64,000 nucleotides of DNA from Asterias rubens (lineage: Eukaryota; Echinodermata; Asteroidea; Forcipulatida; Asteriidae). This document shows, in pieces, positions 12,864-24,700 of this stretch. The number at the start of each line of letters is the position of its first letter. Positions within the stretch are counted from its first letter, which is position 1. The DNA lies in NCBI RefSeq assembly GCF_902459465.1, contig NC_047070.1:15774156-15838155 (forward strand), written 5' to 3'. A program made the position numbers and the translations under genes. The notes beneath the pieces are model-generated. The model saw only the letters and a list, made by a program, of their open reading frames with translations, did not search any database and was not told the origin of the DNA.

Positions 12864-14645
12864 TACAATGCCTTGCTCAGTCACAATTCAATGCTCAGTT
12901 TGGAGTTTCTCAGACTCCATCAAGTTTAGCTATGTCACATCAAAGATGACACCCATACACATCAACTTGAGCATTATTTGTGATCTAAACATGCATTGTA
13001 CCAGACATCAATCAAATCTAGTATGAAGAAATAACTGGCATATCACTGGAACAATAATGGGGGCGGAGATATGGGGTATCAATCACCCCCCCCCCCCCCC
13101 CCCCTTTTGATCATTATGTACAGTATGGCCAGTCTAAAAGTGTAGACCTAAGCCTTAGAAACTGTATATACCAGCTTAAGAACAACAAGTAGCTAAGTAC
13201 AACAAAAATATGATGCTCATTTCTGCTTAGAAAATTGTTCAGCAATACTTTCTGCTAAAAAGAAGTTCTATGAAATTTGGCCCTGCATATAACAAGTTGA
13301 ATGCCCCCTTTCCAATGCAGCAACCTAAGATCCACCCACTTGCCTACATGTACACCCCTTGACAAGGAGCGTAGTATAGGACCTACTGTTTGATGTTCAG
13401 ACTCACCAAACTGAAGATTCATGGAAGGTAAGATTAATCAATTGTTGTTAAATGGAACTGTGTGTTGTTTTCTTTGCATAAACCTTACTACATCATACCC
13501 TACTTGTAATTTTGTAAACAACCCGACAATTTTCTTGGAGCTGTTTTGTGCAAATGCTTAGAGTGTGGTAACCAACCAACGTGGCCATGTTTTGTATGGT
13601 GTGAGGTTCCTTGCTCTAGACCTATGCTTAGTTGGCTATAGTTCAACGAAGAGGAAGTAGTCTTAACAGACTAATATGTAACTGCCAACTACAGTCTCCT
13701 ACAATTGGTTTTTATAACAAATTAATAGCACCACACTATGGATGGTAAACAATGGATATTATATGGAAATTTGAACACAAACTACAAGAACATACACTCT
13801 TAGTTATTATGGCATTGTGACCTTTATCAATAATGTCACTTGAGTTTGTTTCCTAAACAAATCTAAAAATAATGTTTTATTTAAGTGTCATTGAAGACAC
13901 TGGTTCAGCCATGCTAGAAAAAAAGGTTTTCTTTCGACTATAAACCAGAAATAGATAACTGAAATAACTTTTTCCTTCAGGGTTTGTTTATAAATGAAGG
14001 ACTTTTATTTTTAAAAGTCAACATTTGGGGAGTTGATAGTATCAGAACTCTTTTGTTTTCCACACTTTCGATTTGTTAATTGTTTGTGTGGCTTTGATGT
14101 GAACTGGTCTAATTTTTTTAAATATTTATACTTTACCACTTTACAATCAATTTACACCTTTTATCAAGCTAATATATTTTGTATTTATATACATACGCGC
14201 AAACAATATACAAACAAACTTTAAATACATGTTCAAAATGAATCCCAAAAGATATATATTTGTATAAAAAAAAGTGAAATATTATTATTTAGTAATGATC
14301 AGAATGTGGTCCAATTTTTAGTATTAAAACTCCACAGCCAGCATACTAGGGACATACTTTCATAGTTGTTGTATTCACATGACATCACAAGACTCCAATT
14401 TCACACTGGACCACTAGCCCTGAGGCCAATGATTTTAACAACGGGCCAGTAAACTCATGACGGGACAAGTCCAATGATAAGACTGTGTTTTTCATTTGAA
14501 TAATATTACCCCACTCTGTAATATGTTTTTTAAACAAAATGAAGCGATGTTCAAATGTTGACTTTCGAGGCTAGTAAAAAAAACCTGTTAACTCTGTCCA
14601 GTCATGGAGGTACCTCCATGGTCCAGTATAAAAATGTAGGCCTTC

Positions 14646-14858
14646 AAAAGCCCCTTTCACACGAGAGTAAATTAGCAAAGGTCCCTTGCTTAATTGTAGC
14701 ATGGTTGTAAAAATTTCAACTCGTGTAAACCTTTTTTTACTGTCCAAGTTTCCTTGTAAAATATTGTCAAACATTGCATCATTTTACAACCATGCTAAAG
14801 TTAAGCAAGGGACCCCCCAGTTAAAGTGCTGTCGTGTGAATAAGGATTCTCATACAAG
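14646..14858. mobile_element. Foldback element, about 210 bp
   Basis: GTCCCTTGCTTAATTGTAGC plus ATGGTTGTAAAA at 14671-14711 is matched in inverted orientation at 14781-14813, and CTTTCACACGA at the left end corresponds to TCGTGTGAATAAG at the right. The structure is a long hairpin, typical of a foldback MITE. Confidence 0.7.
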
Positions 14859-15286
14859 GCAAATGAGATAAATCTTCTCTTAATGCTTGTACAAACCAAA
14901 GTAGTTTTCATGTTACACTTGAAAGCTCTTAGACATTAAGATTTTGGTCCCATAAGATTGTGAATCTACATTGCAGTCTTGTTTTTTTTATACCCAAATT
15001 CGAGCCCTCCGTCAGGGTCAAATTTCATAGAACTGCTTAAAAGCACAAAAGCTGCTAGGAAAAAAATAACATTTGGCAAAGTGACTTCCACAATGCAAAC
15101 ATCTGATTCGAACAGTAGAATAATGTCATATCTCATTATTAAAACTATTCTATTTGAACACCATGAAATTGAGAACTCATGTCAGCTGGTTAGAAAAAAA
15201 TCCAAGGTCATTTAATGTCCGCTATGCATAATTGTGTGTCCATTTACTGCATAAATTATGGTTCAAATCACAAGTTTTAAAGTTAC

Positions 15287-15511
15287 TTCCTGACACAATC
15301 TACCTATGTGGACAATGTTGTGACAACGCTATACAGTCAGGAGCTCTCCACAATCAAAGACTGCTTCTGCAAGAACACTGTTCATGTGCAAGGCTGCCCC
15401 AAACAGCGATCAACAGTCCTGCGAAAAACATGGCCAATGTTGCGAGAATTGCAGAGAGAGTTGGAATGCTTTGATTCCGACAAACAATTAATGACTTGTC
15501 AACAAGTCTAG
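15287..15511 (+). CDS. Doubtful coding stretch, possible terminal exon
   Basis: An open frame of about 74 codons without internal ATG bias ends in TAG at 15509-15511. The translation contains TTLYSQELSTIKDCFC, then CPKQRSTVLRKTWPMLRELQ, and ends DKQLMTCQQV. Amphipathic Leu/Arg/Glu spacing suggests a real or recently dead coding sequence. A possible acceptor (TTTTAAAG) precedes it at about 15280. No family is recognised and no partner exon was found. It could also derive from a transposon. Confidence 0.25.
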   Translation, partial: FLTQSTYVDNVVTTLYSQELSTIKDCFCKNTVHVQGCPKQRSTVLRKTWPMLRELQRELECFDSDKQLMTCQQV

Positions 15512-16224
15512 ACTCCGTCCATCAGCGGGGATATACAACGCCATTGTAAAGCTTAAATAATTAATAGCATAAATTATTAGAATATTTAATATCATTTACA
15601 ATCAATGTGAGATAATATTGCTTACTACAAGGGGTCTACAGAAAATGTATAAAAATGCATAAAATATATGTACTTTCACTTTCATCCCAACCATTAAATT
15701 TGCCACCAAGGTGCATATTTCTGCAATTGAGATTCCAACAAGAGCAAATTCAAGAGCAAATGTGTTCCGTTTAAGTGTGACCACTTCAATTTGTGAATCC
15801 ATTGTTGGTTGCTCTGTATAAAAGTTAAAATACTTTATCATGTATCTACCTTTCACCAATTGCTAAGTTCCGCTATCATACATACATGAAATAATTTTCT
15901 CTGCATAAACAATTATCATACATTCTACAATGACACATACAACATACGTGTGTGCCATTTTTCTTGTTCAATCTGTGAACCTGTACAACATGTAAAGTAG
16001 GAATGGTGGGTTTATAAAAAAGTGCATAATATGTAGAAGACTGAAACAAACAAATTCACTTCAATCACATTCTCTCTCCGAAAGTATGCAGGCATCTTCT
16101 TCTATCCCTACTTAATAATTACACCAGGTCTTCATTCCACAAAGCACTAAAATTCATCTTAAGATGAGTTGTCAACATTACCATTGCCATTTATATTGTG
16201 TCATCGCACTTTGTTCAGCAACAA

Positions 16225-16466
16225 AAGGGACTGTGATGTACAGACAAAGCCCTTTTAGCATTTAAAGGGGCTGTGATGTACAGACACAGCCCTTTTAGCA
16301 TTTAAAGGGGCTGTGATGTACAGACACAGCCCTTTTAGCATTTAAAGGGGCTGTGATGTACAGACACAGCCCTTTTAAAGGGGCTGTGATGTACAGACAC
16401 AGCCCTTTTAGCATTTAAAGGGGCTGTGATGTACAGACACAGCCCTTTTAAAGAGGCTGTGATGTA
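16225..16466. repeat. 40-bp hairpin tandem array
   Basis: About seven direct copies of a 40-bp unit with AAAGGGGCTGTG, an 8-9 nt spacer ATGTACAGA, CACAGCCCTTTT and the linker AGCATTT. Within each unit the two arms are complementary over 11 of 12 bases, so every unit can form a hairpin. Two units lack the linker. The inner copies are nearly identical and the edge copies degenerate. Confidence 0.9.
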
Positions 16467-17123
16467 CTTTGTACAGTCTCTTGCCTGCTTTGATCATGAC
16501 AATACAGCCCCTTTAAGATTGATAGGCCCCCCTAACATCAATCTTAGCTCTTCGTGAAATTGATCCCAGCATGAGAATGTTGTGAATCATATGTTTTTGC
16601 TTAGTTAGAAAAAGTTGAAAGAAATAACATGAAGGAGAAAACATCTTTGTATATTACGATTCTCGGACAGTTGATTTGTCTTTGTTAATATGTAAGTTAT
16701 AAGACTCTGCAGCACTTCATCATATAACGTCAGCTTGGTTTAGAACACCGATTCATGAAACAACTTGGGCATCAACAAGGAAATTTGGCACTTGTTATGT
16801 ACTTGTTACATATTTCCAGTAGTATGTGTGTTTGCTTATCGTACAAAACCTAGATTCTTTTTAGTTTAAAGAAGGTACTTTTTTAAATGCAGCATTTCAG
16901 ATTATATTATTTCCAGAGATGACTTTCACGTGTACTCATGATGGTTGTATTTAATCACCAGTCACAAATCCAGTACTTTATCTTCAAACATATATTTTTT
17001 CAAATGTAATCTCTCTCTTAGTTATTGCTATGTTTGTTTTCTAAGCCCTTATTGTTCTAAGATCACTGTTGGTTTCTCAATGTACCAAGCCGACGTTACA
17101 TGTAAAGCTTTAAGTACAACGCC

Positions 17124-20100
17124 CTATGTCTTGTAGAATTTAATGATGTCATGAATTGGCGCTCGGCAGAGAGGGCAAGGGTCTCCCCTCTCTTTAAGTT
17201 TCACCCCGCAGGCAAGGCAACAACAGATGTGGCCGCAGCGGTAGAACACCGCATCAGGGAGATTCTCAAAGCATACTGTGCATTCGTTGTCTTGTCTTAG
17301 AGGCGGTTTGTTCGGACGAGGGGGTGCTTGCCGACGGGACTTACCCTGACTGCTACCCCCCTCGCTAGGTTTAGCTTTAGAAGCAGCAGACATTGAGTGA
17401 AGTCTTGGAGGAGGGGTTGGAACCTTCTCAAGATCTTCTACATGTAATGCAAAGGCAGCTGCACCTTCTGCTTCATCAAATATACTCACATTGATATCAT
17501 TGGTTGCATCCCAGTCAGTCTGTGATGGCACTGGAGGTGGAGGGCTGTTTTTAAGGGCACCTGCAAGAACAAAAGTAATTGATTTCTAATTAGATTATAA
17601 AGTGGTTTATTGTATATGGCGCATATCTGTCACTCCTGCAAGGTATGGGGACTACGTTTGAATTATTAGACCCAATCCTTGGTGTAGTGTTCACGTGATC
17701 ACACTGTAATACATGTAATGTTATACATTTATGCAAATGAGTTGGCCTCGTGTAAGAGTACATGGAAAGGGGTGGAAAACCGAGGAACGGAATAAAGACA
17801 CATGTTGATGCACATAAGATTGAATTCGTCTATAGTATTGGTTTAATCCGTATGTCTAGTAAGACTCTACACTTGGCATCATGTAATGGTTTACATGGTA
17901 ATGTAATGGTTTAAGGTGCTGTGGTGCAATATGCTGCCAATCTAACCAGGAACACCGGGCAAACCCCTTCTCTTTACGATAAGTGCACTGGGTTCTTTGC
18001 ACTGGGGGGGGGGGGGAAGTTTCCTCCCATTGGACCCCAGTTTAAATCCCAACTCAAACATGTCAAACTGGAGCATTGCATGTGGATTGGGTTTTCAGTC
18101 TCTACCTGATTGATGGCTTTTCCCCCTTTCCTCCTACCTAAAACTGAGCATTTCTTCTTGTTTCCTACTCATCCTATTATTGACACTACTTGTGCTGTTG
18201 GATGAATTATCAAATCAAATTTTAAAAACATTAATACTCATCTAAAGAAATTGTTTACTAACCTAAGATTTTGATTGTCTGAGTGGTGCCGTACAAGTCA
18301 AAGAACATCCAGAGTGGTGTGGACGTATCAACGTGCATCAAGACTTTATCGCTAGCACCCTCCGGTCCAGTCATGTGAATCCTACCATCCTCATCGATTG
18401 TGAACCCTAAACTAGCTCCTTCTTCTAGCGTGTCGTAATCCCTGGTCATGACCCAGTACTCCTTACGGTCACAGACGTCTTCCGCCTCAAGAGGTAAGGT
18501 ATCTGGGTCCAGACTCTCTGGATCGCATGACGTCAAACCGACACCCATATGTCCGATATAGCAGTGGTTGACCGTCATAACCTTCACCATGATCTTCTCA
18601 TTAAACTGGATGGGCCGACTGGTGAAGACTAACCCACCGCTGACGGTAGTCGCTTTGCGTTCTGCTACAAATCTCTCCTCTTCGAGTACAATGTTACAGC
18701 CGTGTTGACTGTGCAGTGGTAGTGGGTCGGGCTTGAGAGCATTGGTACGTGTTCCGCTCGAACCTTGGAATGGAACCTCCTGGCTACTACTACCACCACT
18801 ACCAGGGACTAGGTCCGAGACCAAGCGTAGTGGGTCCAAGAATCCAGACACAGACGAGGCACCTCTTGTCGATATCCGGTTGGATGTTGGGAAGGTATCT
18901 ATAGAGTGGAGGAACATAGAACAATTATTCAGTATCTTCAACTTAATGTTTATGCAGTAAAATAACAAAGTTTTAGAATCATCTTGATTCTCTGTTAGAG
19001 GATCGCTTTCAAATGCAACAAGATACAAACAAACACATGTAACTGTATCTTCAGAAATTATACAGCATGAAACTGCCTTGGAAGGAAAATATACAGTTAT
19101 GAACTAATTAAAATAGGGAGACCATCACTACAAGGATGTGTTTTCAAGGTAGAATTACCAACTGTTATGGATGAGTTGGCCATTGGTTGATCACTAGAGA
19201 AGGACCAAAACAGTTTTTGTTTGCAGCCGTAAAAACGCTTCCTAGGGCTAGTTAGCTCAGTTTGTAGAGCACCAGCACATTAATCTGGCGGTCACAGGTT
19301 CTTCAAGTCCCAACTCTAATAAATTTTGTCTTTGTTCAACCATGTCATTTTTCCTAAACTGTTATCTCTAGACACAATGATTACCCAAAACTTGAGCTTA
19401 CCAACAATTCTAACTCCAGTTGTGTTACCATAAACATCAATTACTCCCCATACAGGCCTCGATGTGTCTACTCCATTGAAGAACTCCATAAATGGTTCTT
19501 GATTAACGCTATAATACACCGTCCCATCTTCACTTAGGACAAAGTTCAGCACATTGCCATGCTTTGCACAGTTTTCTCTCAGAGCTTTTGCCCAGTTCCC
19601 TGCCCTTCCTGTCAGGTCTGGACATGCATACTTAGGGATCCCGTTACTACGCATAGAAAATGGATCTTGTGAGGTGTAACCGAAGCGTAACACCCCGCTC
19701 CATCCAGCTGTGTTCTGGATTAGTTCAAAGTGTAGGATCTCGCCAATGTGTATCGCTCTGTGAGTGAACACCAGGGCGTTGCAGAAACTTCCCATGCGAG
19801 ATGCTGTTTTGTGGTCAGCCGACAATACGATGTTCTTGCCATGGATTGTATGGAAGTGGAAGTCACTGTGGTGTTGTGAAACTGCTGGTTGAAGCATTGA
19901 GTCTAGAGGTTGGAGCACATCGTGAGGCCAGCTGGCTCTTCCAGGTTGTTGCGTAGTACCACGGTAGGTTCTGTTGGGCTTTGCTCTGTAGCCACTTGAT
20001 GATGCACTAGTGCTTGTGGTTCGTCTGCGTTCTGGTGCCGAGTCTGGTCGGGACCTACTCGAAGCCTGCTGACTCGTGCCAGCTGTTGAAGAATGCGCTG

Positions 20101-21253
20101 GTGGGAAGTAAATATAAAAGAAAACAAACAAATTCTTTATTATGTTTAAATCTACAAATATAATGGCAAGCCAAGAGAGATCCTGTCTCATTGAAAATAT
20201 GTTCATACATCACGAACTGATTGTGCTCATTTTATATTTTGTGTTTTAACTATACCCTTTACTTTTAAGGAAACAGAGGTCATCCCTTTATCGCTGATGC
20301 TTCTTTCCCCAATTATTACAAATAAATGGCACTATGGACTTAGTATGAGTAGCCTAGGTAATGTATTGTAGATAAACAGAACCGCATTGTCATGTGTGGT
20401 TCTGTGCGCACTCATCATGTGACACCCCCATAATTCCCTTCATCCATCTACACATCTACGCTGGTACTCAGCAAAGTCTACTTCTGGATGTAAAAGCTGA
20501 GGCGAAGACAAGGCGCGCATCGATGGAGCAGGTACACAAAGTTGTAGATACACCATAGAGTTATATATAAGAACTAGAGGGCGCACTGGCCTATTTACGC
20601 GCCCCGACATGCGCGCAGGCGGTCATTTTGTGTCACAGCTTGTGTTTGTGCGCCCATTTTGTAAGTTGAACAAAAAGCATCTGGAAAAAAACTCAAACGT
20701 GTATTTCATATTCAACGCGCGCACAGAATGACGCTTGTCATCTTGCGGTCCCGTCGCGTTTGTGCAAGCAATAGCAGCATCACCAGTGCGCCCTCTAATT
20801 CTTATAAATTACTCTATGAGATACACAGAATTATGTCATGTGGTCATGTGACAGCATAAATCCCTATAGGCTATAATATAAACAAACTAAATTTGTAATG
20901 ACTTAATTATCAATCAACTTTCTTTAAAATTAAATTAAAGGCTAGAGAAAACAAGCAGATCAGCAGTGAGTAGGCTTTTGCCTTCTTACTTCTTTATTTG
21001 TGACTTGCCAAGAAAATGAAGATGAGATTGGGTCTTTAATTAGGCAGAAAATAATCAGTCTAATCTGTTAATCATGGTTTAATTGGCAGAAAAATTTAAT
21101 AGAAAATATAAATCGAATTCGAATACATCGGCAGACTAGCAACGATTTGTAAACATTTTATCTGTAACAGACATGATTAAGATTATAATATAAGCTTGAT
21201 TTACCTCTGTTGCCATGGTTAGAATTGGACACCGATGACGAAGTTTGTCCCAT
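17124..21253 (-). CDS. NEURL1: Neuralized-type E3 ubiquitin ligase (NHR-NHR-RING)
   Basis: Neuralized proteins ubiquitinate Delta/Jagged at the plasma membrane and drive ligand endocytosis in Notch signalling. Coding exons (transcript order) are 21205-21253, 19402-20097, 18263-18898 and 17124-17560. All introns are phase 1, and the protein is 605 aa. The start MGQTSSS has Gly at position 2, a plausible N-myristoylation site as in vertebrate NEURL1. NHR1 is at about 97-248, after a Ser/Arg/Pro-rich linker, and NHR2 at about 309-460. After a Pro- and Ser-rich linker, a C3HC4 RING (CTVC...CGHICC...CPLC) fills residues 553-605 and ends in IIKFYKT. Each NHR is carried by one exon. Vertebrate NEURL1 is of similar length and order. 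The start codon lies 522 bp from the divergent TEX261 start. Confidence 0.96.
17886..18110 (-). repeat. SINE copy in NEURL1 intron 3
   Basis: ATGTAATGGTTTAAGGTGC through AAGTGCACTGGGTTCTTT matches the copy at 44446-44540 in a PYROXD2 intron. A G-tract interrupts it. Dispersed repeat, part of the family whose tRNA-like head is seen at 44645 and 51700. Confidence 0.55.
19244..19320 (+). repeat. tRNA-derived SINE head
   Basis: GGGCTAGTTAGCTCAGTTTG-TAGAG has a tRNA A-box layout and GGTTCTTCAAGTCCC resembles a B box with an insertion. Lies in NEURL1 intron 2. Related copies at 36455, 39133 and 43783. Not a functional tRNA: no proper anticodon stem or acceptor pairing. Confidence 0.6.
20554..20818. 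mobile_element. 265-bp inverted-repeat MITE in NEURL1 intron 1
   Basis: Left end ATAGAGTTATATATAAGAAC then TAGAGGGCGCACTGG; right end CCAGTGCGCCCTCTA then ATTCTTATAAATTACTCTAT. About 36 bp of terminal inverted repeat with few mismatches and a GC-rich interior. Non-coding. Confidence 0.8.
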
Positions 21254-21775
21254 GTTCAAATCAAGGAGAAATTCGCCCGATTTCTCGCTTTCTAAATGAT
21301 GTTTTAATGAATCATGTTGTGAAAAAAATCCGTCTATCTTCTTCCTTTATTATGAACTTTAGCTAAAAATAAACAGCGCCCTCTACCAGTTTATGGCCAT
21401 CTTCCCACTCAGGGGGTGTCACTCTTTGAGAAAAAACGCAGTCAAATGGCGATAATGTTAAATTAGTATCACCTGTAAATTAATATTAGTCTGACATAAA
21501 TACAATAAATATGATAAATTCTATCAAAAAAGAATATGCTTTTACATATATTTTTTGTAAACACTGATTTAAATTCACAAAATCAAATACTTATTTGAAA
21601 TGGGGTGTGCTCCGTGCTGTACCTTTTTTCTTTGCGTGAACTTTGACCCAATGCCGTCCGTGTACAAATTTGACATCGAGAGAGAAGTGACACGGCGGCG
21701 AGCTTTGCGTAAGATTCTGCGAAATTGTACCGAAACGTTCACCAGAGAGGCAGGGAAACGACTGGATTCGTCAGG
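21254..21775. promoter_or_regulatory. Short divergent spacer between NEURL1 and TEX261 starts
   Basis: Only 522 bp separate the two start codons, and the genes are transcribed away from each other, so the spacer must hold both 5' UTRs and both core promoters. I see no TATA box at a convincing distance. A bidirectional promoter is inferred from geometry alone. Confidence 0.5.
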
Positions 21776-21788
21776 ATGTGGTTTTTAA
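21600..21788 (+). other. Possible upstream ORF overlapping the TEX261 start
   Basis: A 62-codon ORF starting with ATG ends 13 nt past the TEX261 ATG (21776), in a different frame. A second in-frame ATG is at 21651. If the transcript begins upstream of 21651 this uORF would compete with the main start. The product (MGCAPCC..., basic C-terminal half) resembles nothing I know. Whether it is transcribed depends on the unknown start site. Confidence 0.3.
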
Positions 21789-24700
21789 TCATACTCAGTT
21801 GGTTAGCCACGTTTGTGCATGTCTGCCTGGCCACTTTGGCACTTGGTAAGAATTATACGTTTTTCACGATATTGGTGCAATTGACAACGCCATCCCATTA
21901 CCCCACACACACAGGCCTAATTCATTGTAATTCCCCAACTAATGAATTAATTACATTTATAGCTCTTTGTTTTTTACTATTTCTATCGCCACCCTACTCA
22001 ACTGTCTGATATCCAACACAACTGACAGAATTATGTCGGTCAAGTTACAAAAAGAAATACAAATTAATTACAAATTTCCTCTTTGTTGGTTTTGGGACTT
22101 TGCTTTGTTAAAAAATTAATTAATTAAACATTTATTGAATTAATTCATTCATTAAATTTTAATTTTTCATGTAATTGATATATTCAAACAACAGATTTGT
22201 TAAAAGGTTGGAAAATATCATGATTGTGTGTATCATTGAAATAACTGTAGATCAACAAGTAATATTATATTATTATATTATTAAATACAATATCAATTCA
22301 TACAAATCTGACAATGACACTAGCTAGGCTACTTATTAAACTTTTAAAGGGAGGTATTGAGAAAACTTTTCATATTCTGCCACCTCTTTTTCATTGTTTT
22401 ATTTGTTTGTATTCACTTAACAAACAAGATATTCTTTTGAAGTTAAAAAGATGAGTGAACAATTGGTGGCAGGATCCAGAAATCTTTCTAAATGTGAAAA
22501 TTTTGAGCTCAACTTAGCTTAGGCTTACAGTACACCAAAAATAAACCAAGTTAAAACCATACATGGGATTTAACCAGTTTTATTAACAATTGGTTCATTG
22601 ATTGAAAAGTTTTTTTCATCAATGAGCATGAGAAGTTGTTGCGAAAAACTGTTTCAGCTTTTAAATACCCTGTTTCAACCAAAATCACTTGGAGGAAAAT
22701 GATTTATTACCATGAATTGGTTAGTAGCATGATTGCTTGTTATGATATGATGTCCTTTTCTAATTTCAGCTGCTGGTCTGTACTATTTGGCAGAGTTAGT
22801 TGAAGAGTACACAGTTATTACTATGAGAGTCATCAGATGGCTTGTTGCTGTAAGTATATCAACAGTCTTTCCGTTAACTTGAAAGAACGAGGTGGGGGAT
22901 GGTTGGTAAACAAAAGTTCCATTCCTCTGTAATCCTTTTTGTAAGTGTAATGTGGTTCTACTTTAACCCACACCTAAGCTTTATACAAGATGCCCATTGA
23001 TTACCAGAAGCCCATATGACTTGCAAGTTGCATTCATGAGCTTTTTTTGTCTTGAGCATTTAATTATACAAGAAATCAAACAGCCCTTTTGAGATATAGT
23101 GACACTGGAAGTGCTCTGTTTGGTTTGGGTTTAAACATACAAATCTTGTTGGAATTTAACTGAGTGTCCAAGTTTTCCACTTTCAATGCTTTTACACTTA
23201 AACGACAGATAAAACGGGTGTCCAACCTTTAATCAGGTGTCCAAAAGACACCCAAACACCCCTCTGGGTAACACTAGATGCCTGCCGCAACGACTCACCG
23301 TCAGTTTAGAGCAGTGCTCCTCCTGGTCACTACAATTTCCTTGTAAAGATGCCTTTTACGCAGGAGAAAATGCCTTGCTGCCCTTGCCCTGTAAATACCA
23401 AAGCATGACCTTGAACTTTACTGTGGAAGGGGCACAGTAATGTCCCTCTGGTAAGCGGCACTTCTAGCTGAGGAAAATGTCAATTTGTATTGGAACCTTG
23501 CAAAGGGCACCACAGCAAAAGCACAGGCATGGAAGCAATTGCTATGTGTGCCATAGGTTATTTCAAGAACTGCAATGTTTCAAAAGTGTATCCTTCCTTT
23601 CTTGAAGTTATTGTCCACAACTATTGACACCTGACTTGTTATTATTCTGTCTTCATAGATCACAGCAGGAATCTACGTTGGTTTGATCATCTTTGAAGAC
23701 TTCCCGTACTATCTGACACTTACAGGATTAGTTTCAATTGGATTCTACTCTTTACTGCTCAAAACTTTCCCGTTCATAGAGCTGTCTTCACCAGTCTTTA
23801 TTCTTAGTTGCGGTAAGTTTATTCTACAGTGGAACAAAAGTATCTGTAAAGAAGCTTTGTTGGATCACTTTTTTAGTACAGTTTTGTATTTGATTACTGT
23901 TTTGGTCTAGTTGGTATGGTATGACACTGCTCTAGAATTGCAAAGGTCGTGGGTTCAAATCCCACCCGAGTAAAATGCCTGTGATTTTTCACAGGACTCG
24001 GGGAAAGTACTGAGTATACAGTGCTACACACATCGGTGTATATGGGTAAAAACCAAAAATTAATAATTACTGTTTTGTTGTAAAGATTTATTTTTATTTT
24101 TATTCCTTATTTAATTTGGTTTATCATCAACTCAAATATCATTTACACACCATCCATTGATTTTCAGTTATATAAAACTTGCATCTTTATGCTTTTTTCT
24201 GCAGTATTAGTGATTGTAAATCATTATCTAGCGTTCCAGTATTTTGCAGATGTGTGGCATCCATTTTCAGAGGTAAGCCTACATGTCTAAAACTGTACCA
24301 AGTACAGTTGGGCCCTCCATCCTGGGCCCAATTTCATAGAGCTGCTAAGCACCCAATATTTGCTTAGCATGAAATTTCTTCATTGATTCAAACAGGATTA
24401 CCAACCAAATTTCCATTTGTTGTTTATTGCTTGTTACTAGTATTCAGCTATTGTTTGCTTATCCTGGAAATCACTTGGAAATTTGGTTGGTAATCCTGTT
24501 TTTATCAAGGACAAAATTTCATGCTAAGCAAATTTTTGTGCTTAGCAGCTCTATGAAATTGGGCCCAGGTCTTATCTCATGGGGCCCTTGTCATTGCGCG
24601 GTGTGCGCTTCAGCAGGGATGGTTGCTATATAATACATATGATTATTATTATACACATTATTATGATTTATTTGGCCAAGATTTCAACTTACTTGCAGCA

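Larger units (their letters stand above)
7196..17123. other. Gene-poor region between NGFFYamide gene and NEURL1
   Basis: Apart from one doubtful coding stretch at 15287-15511, I see no genes. Contents: homopolymer C or G tracts (7929, 9306, 9798, 10901, 13087), a GA tract near 10765, a partial TTAA-MITE interior at about 8560-8740, a repeat sharing GGGCACCAAGGCA with 40360 and 63550 at 9915-10060, and the inverted-repeat elements and tandem array listed separately. Adjacent poly-C/poly-G runs are likely assembly-fragile. Confidence 0.5.

Noticed and set aside
16225-16466. CRISPR-like array
   Set aside because: Units are contiguous without unique spacers, each is a hairpin, and the genome is eukaryotic.
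23903-23975. Possible functional tRNA genes at the many A-box/B-box matches (19244, 23903, 35246, 36455, 37010, 51700)
   Set aside because: Acceptor and anticodon stems do not pair, and the same head-plus-body recurs in dispersed copies, so they are SINEs.
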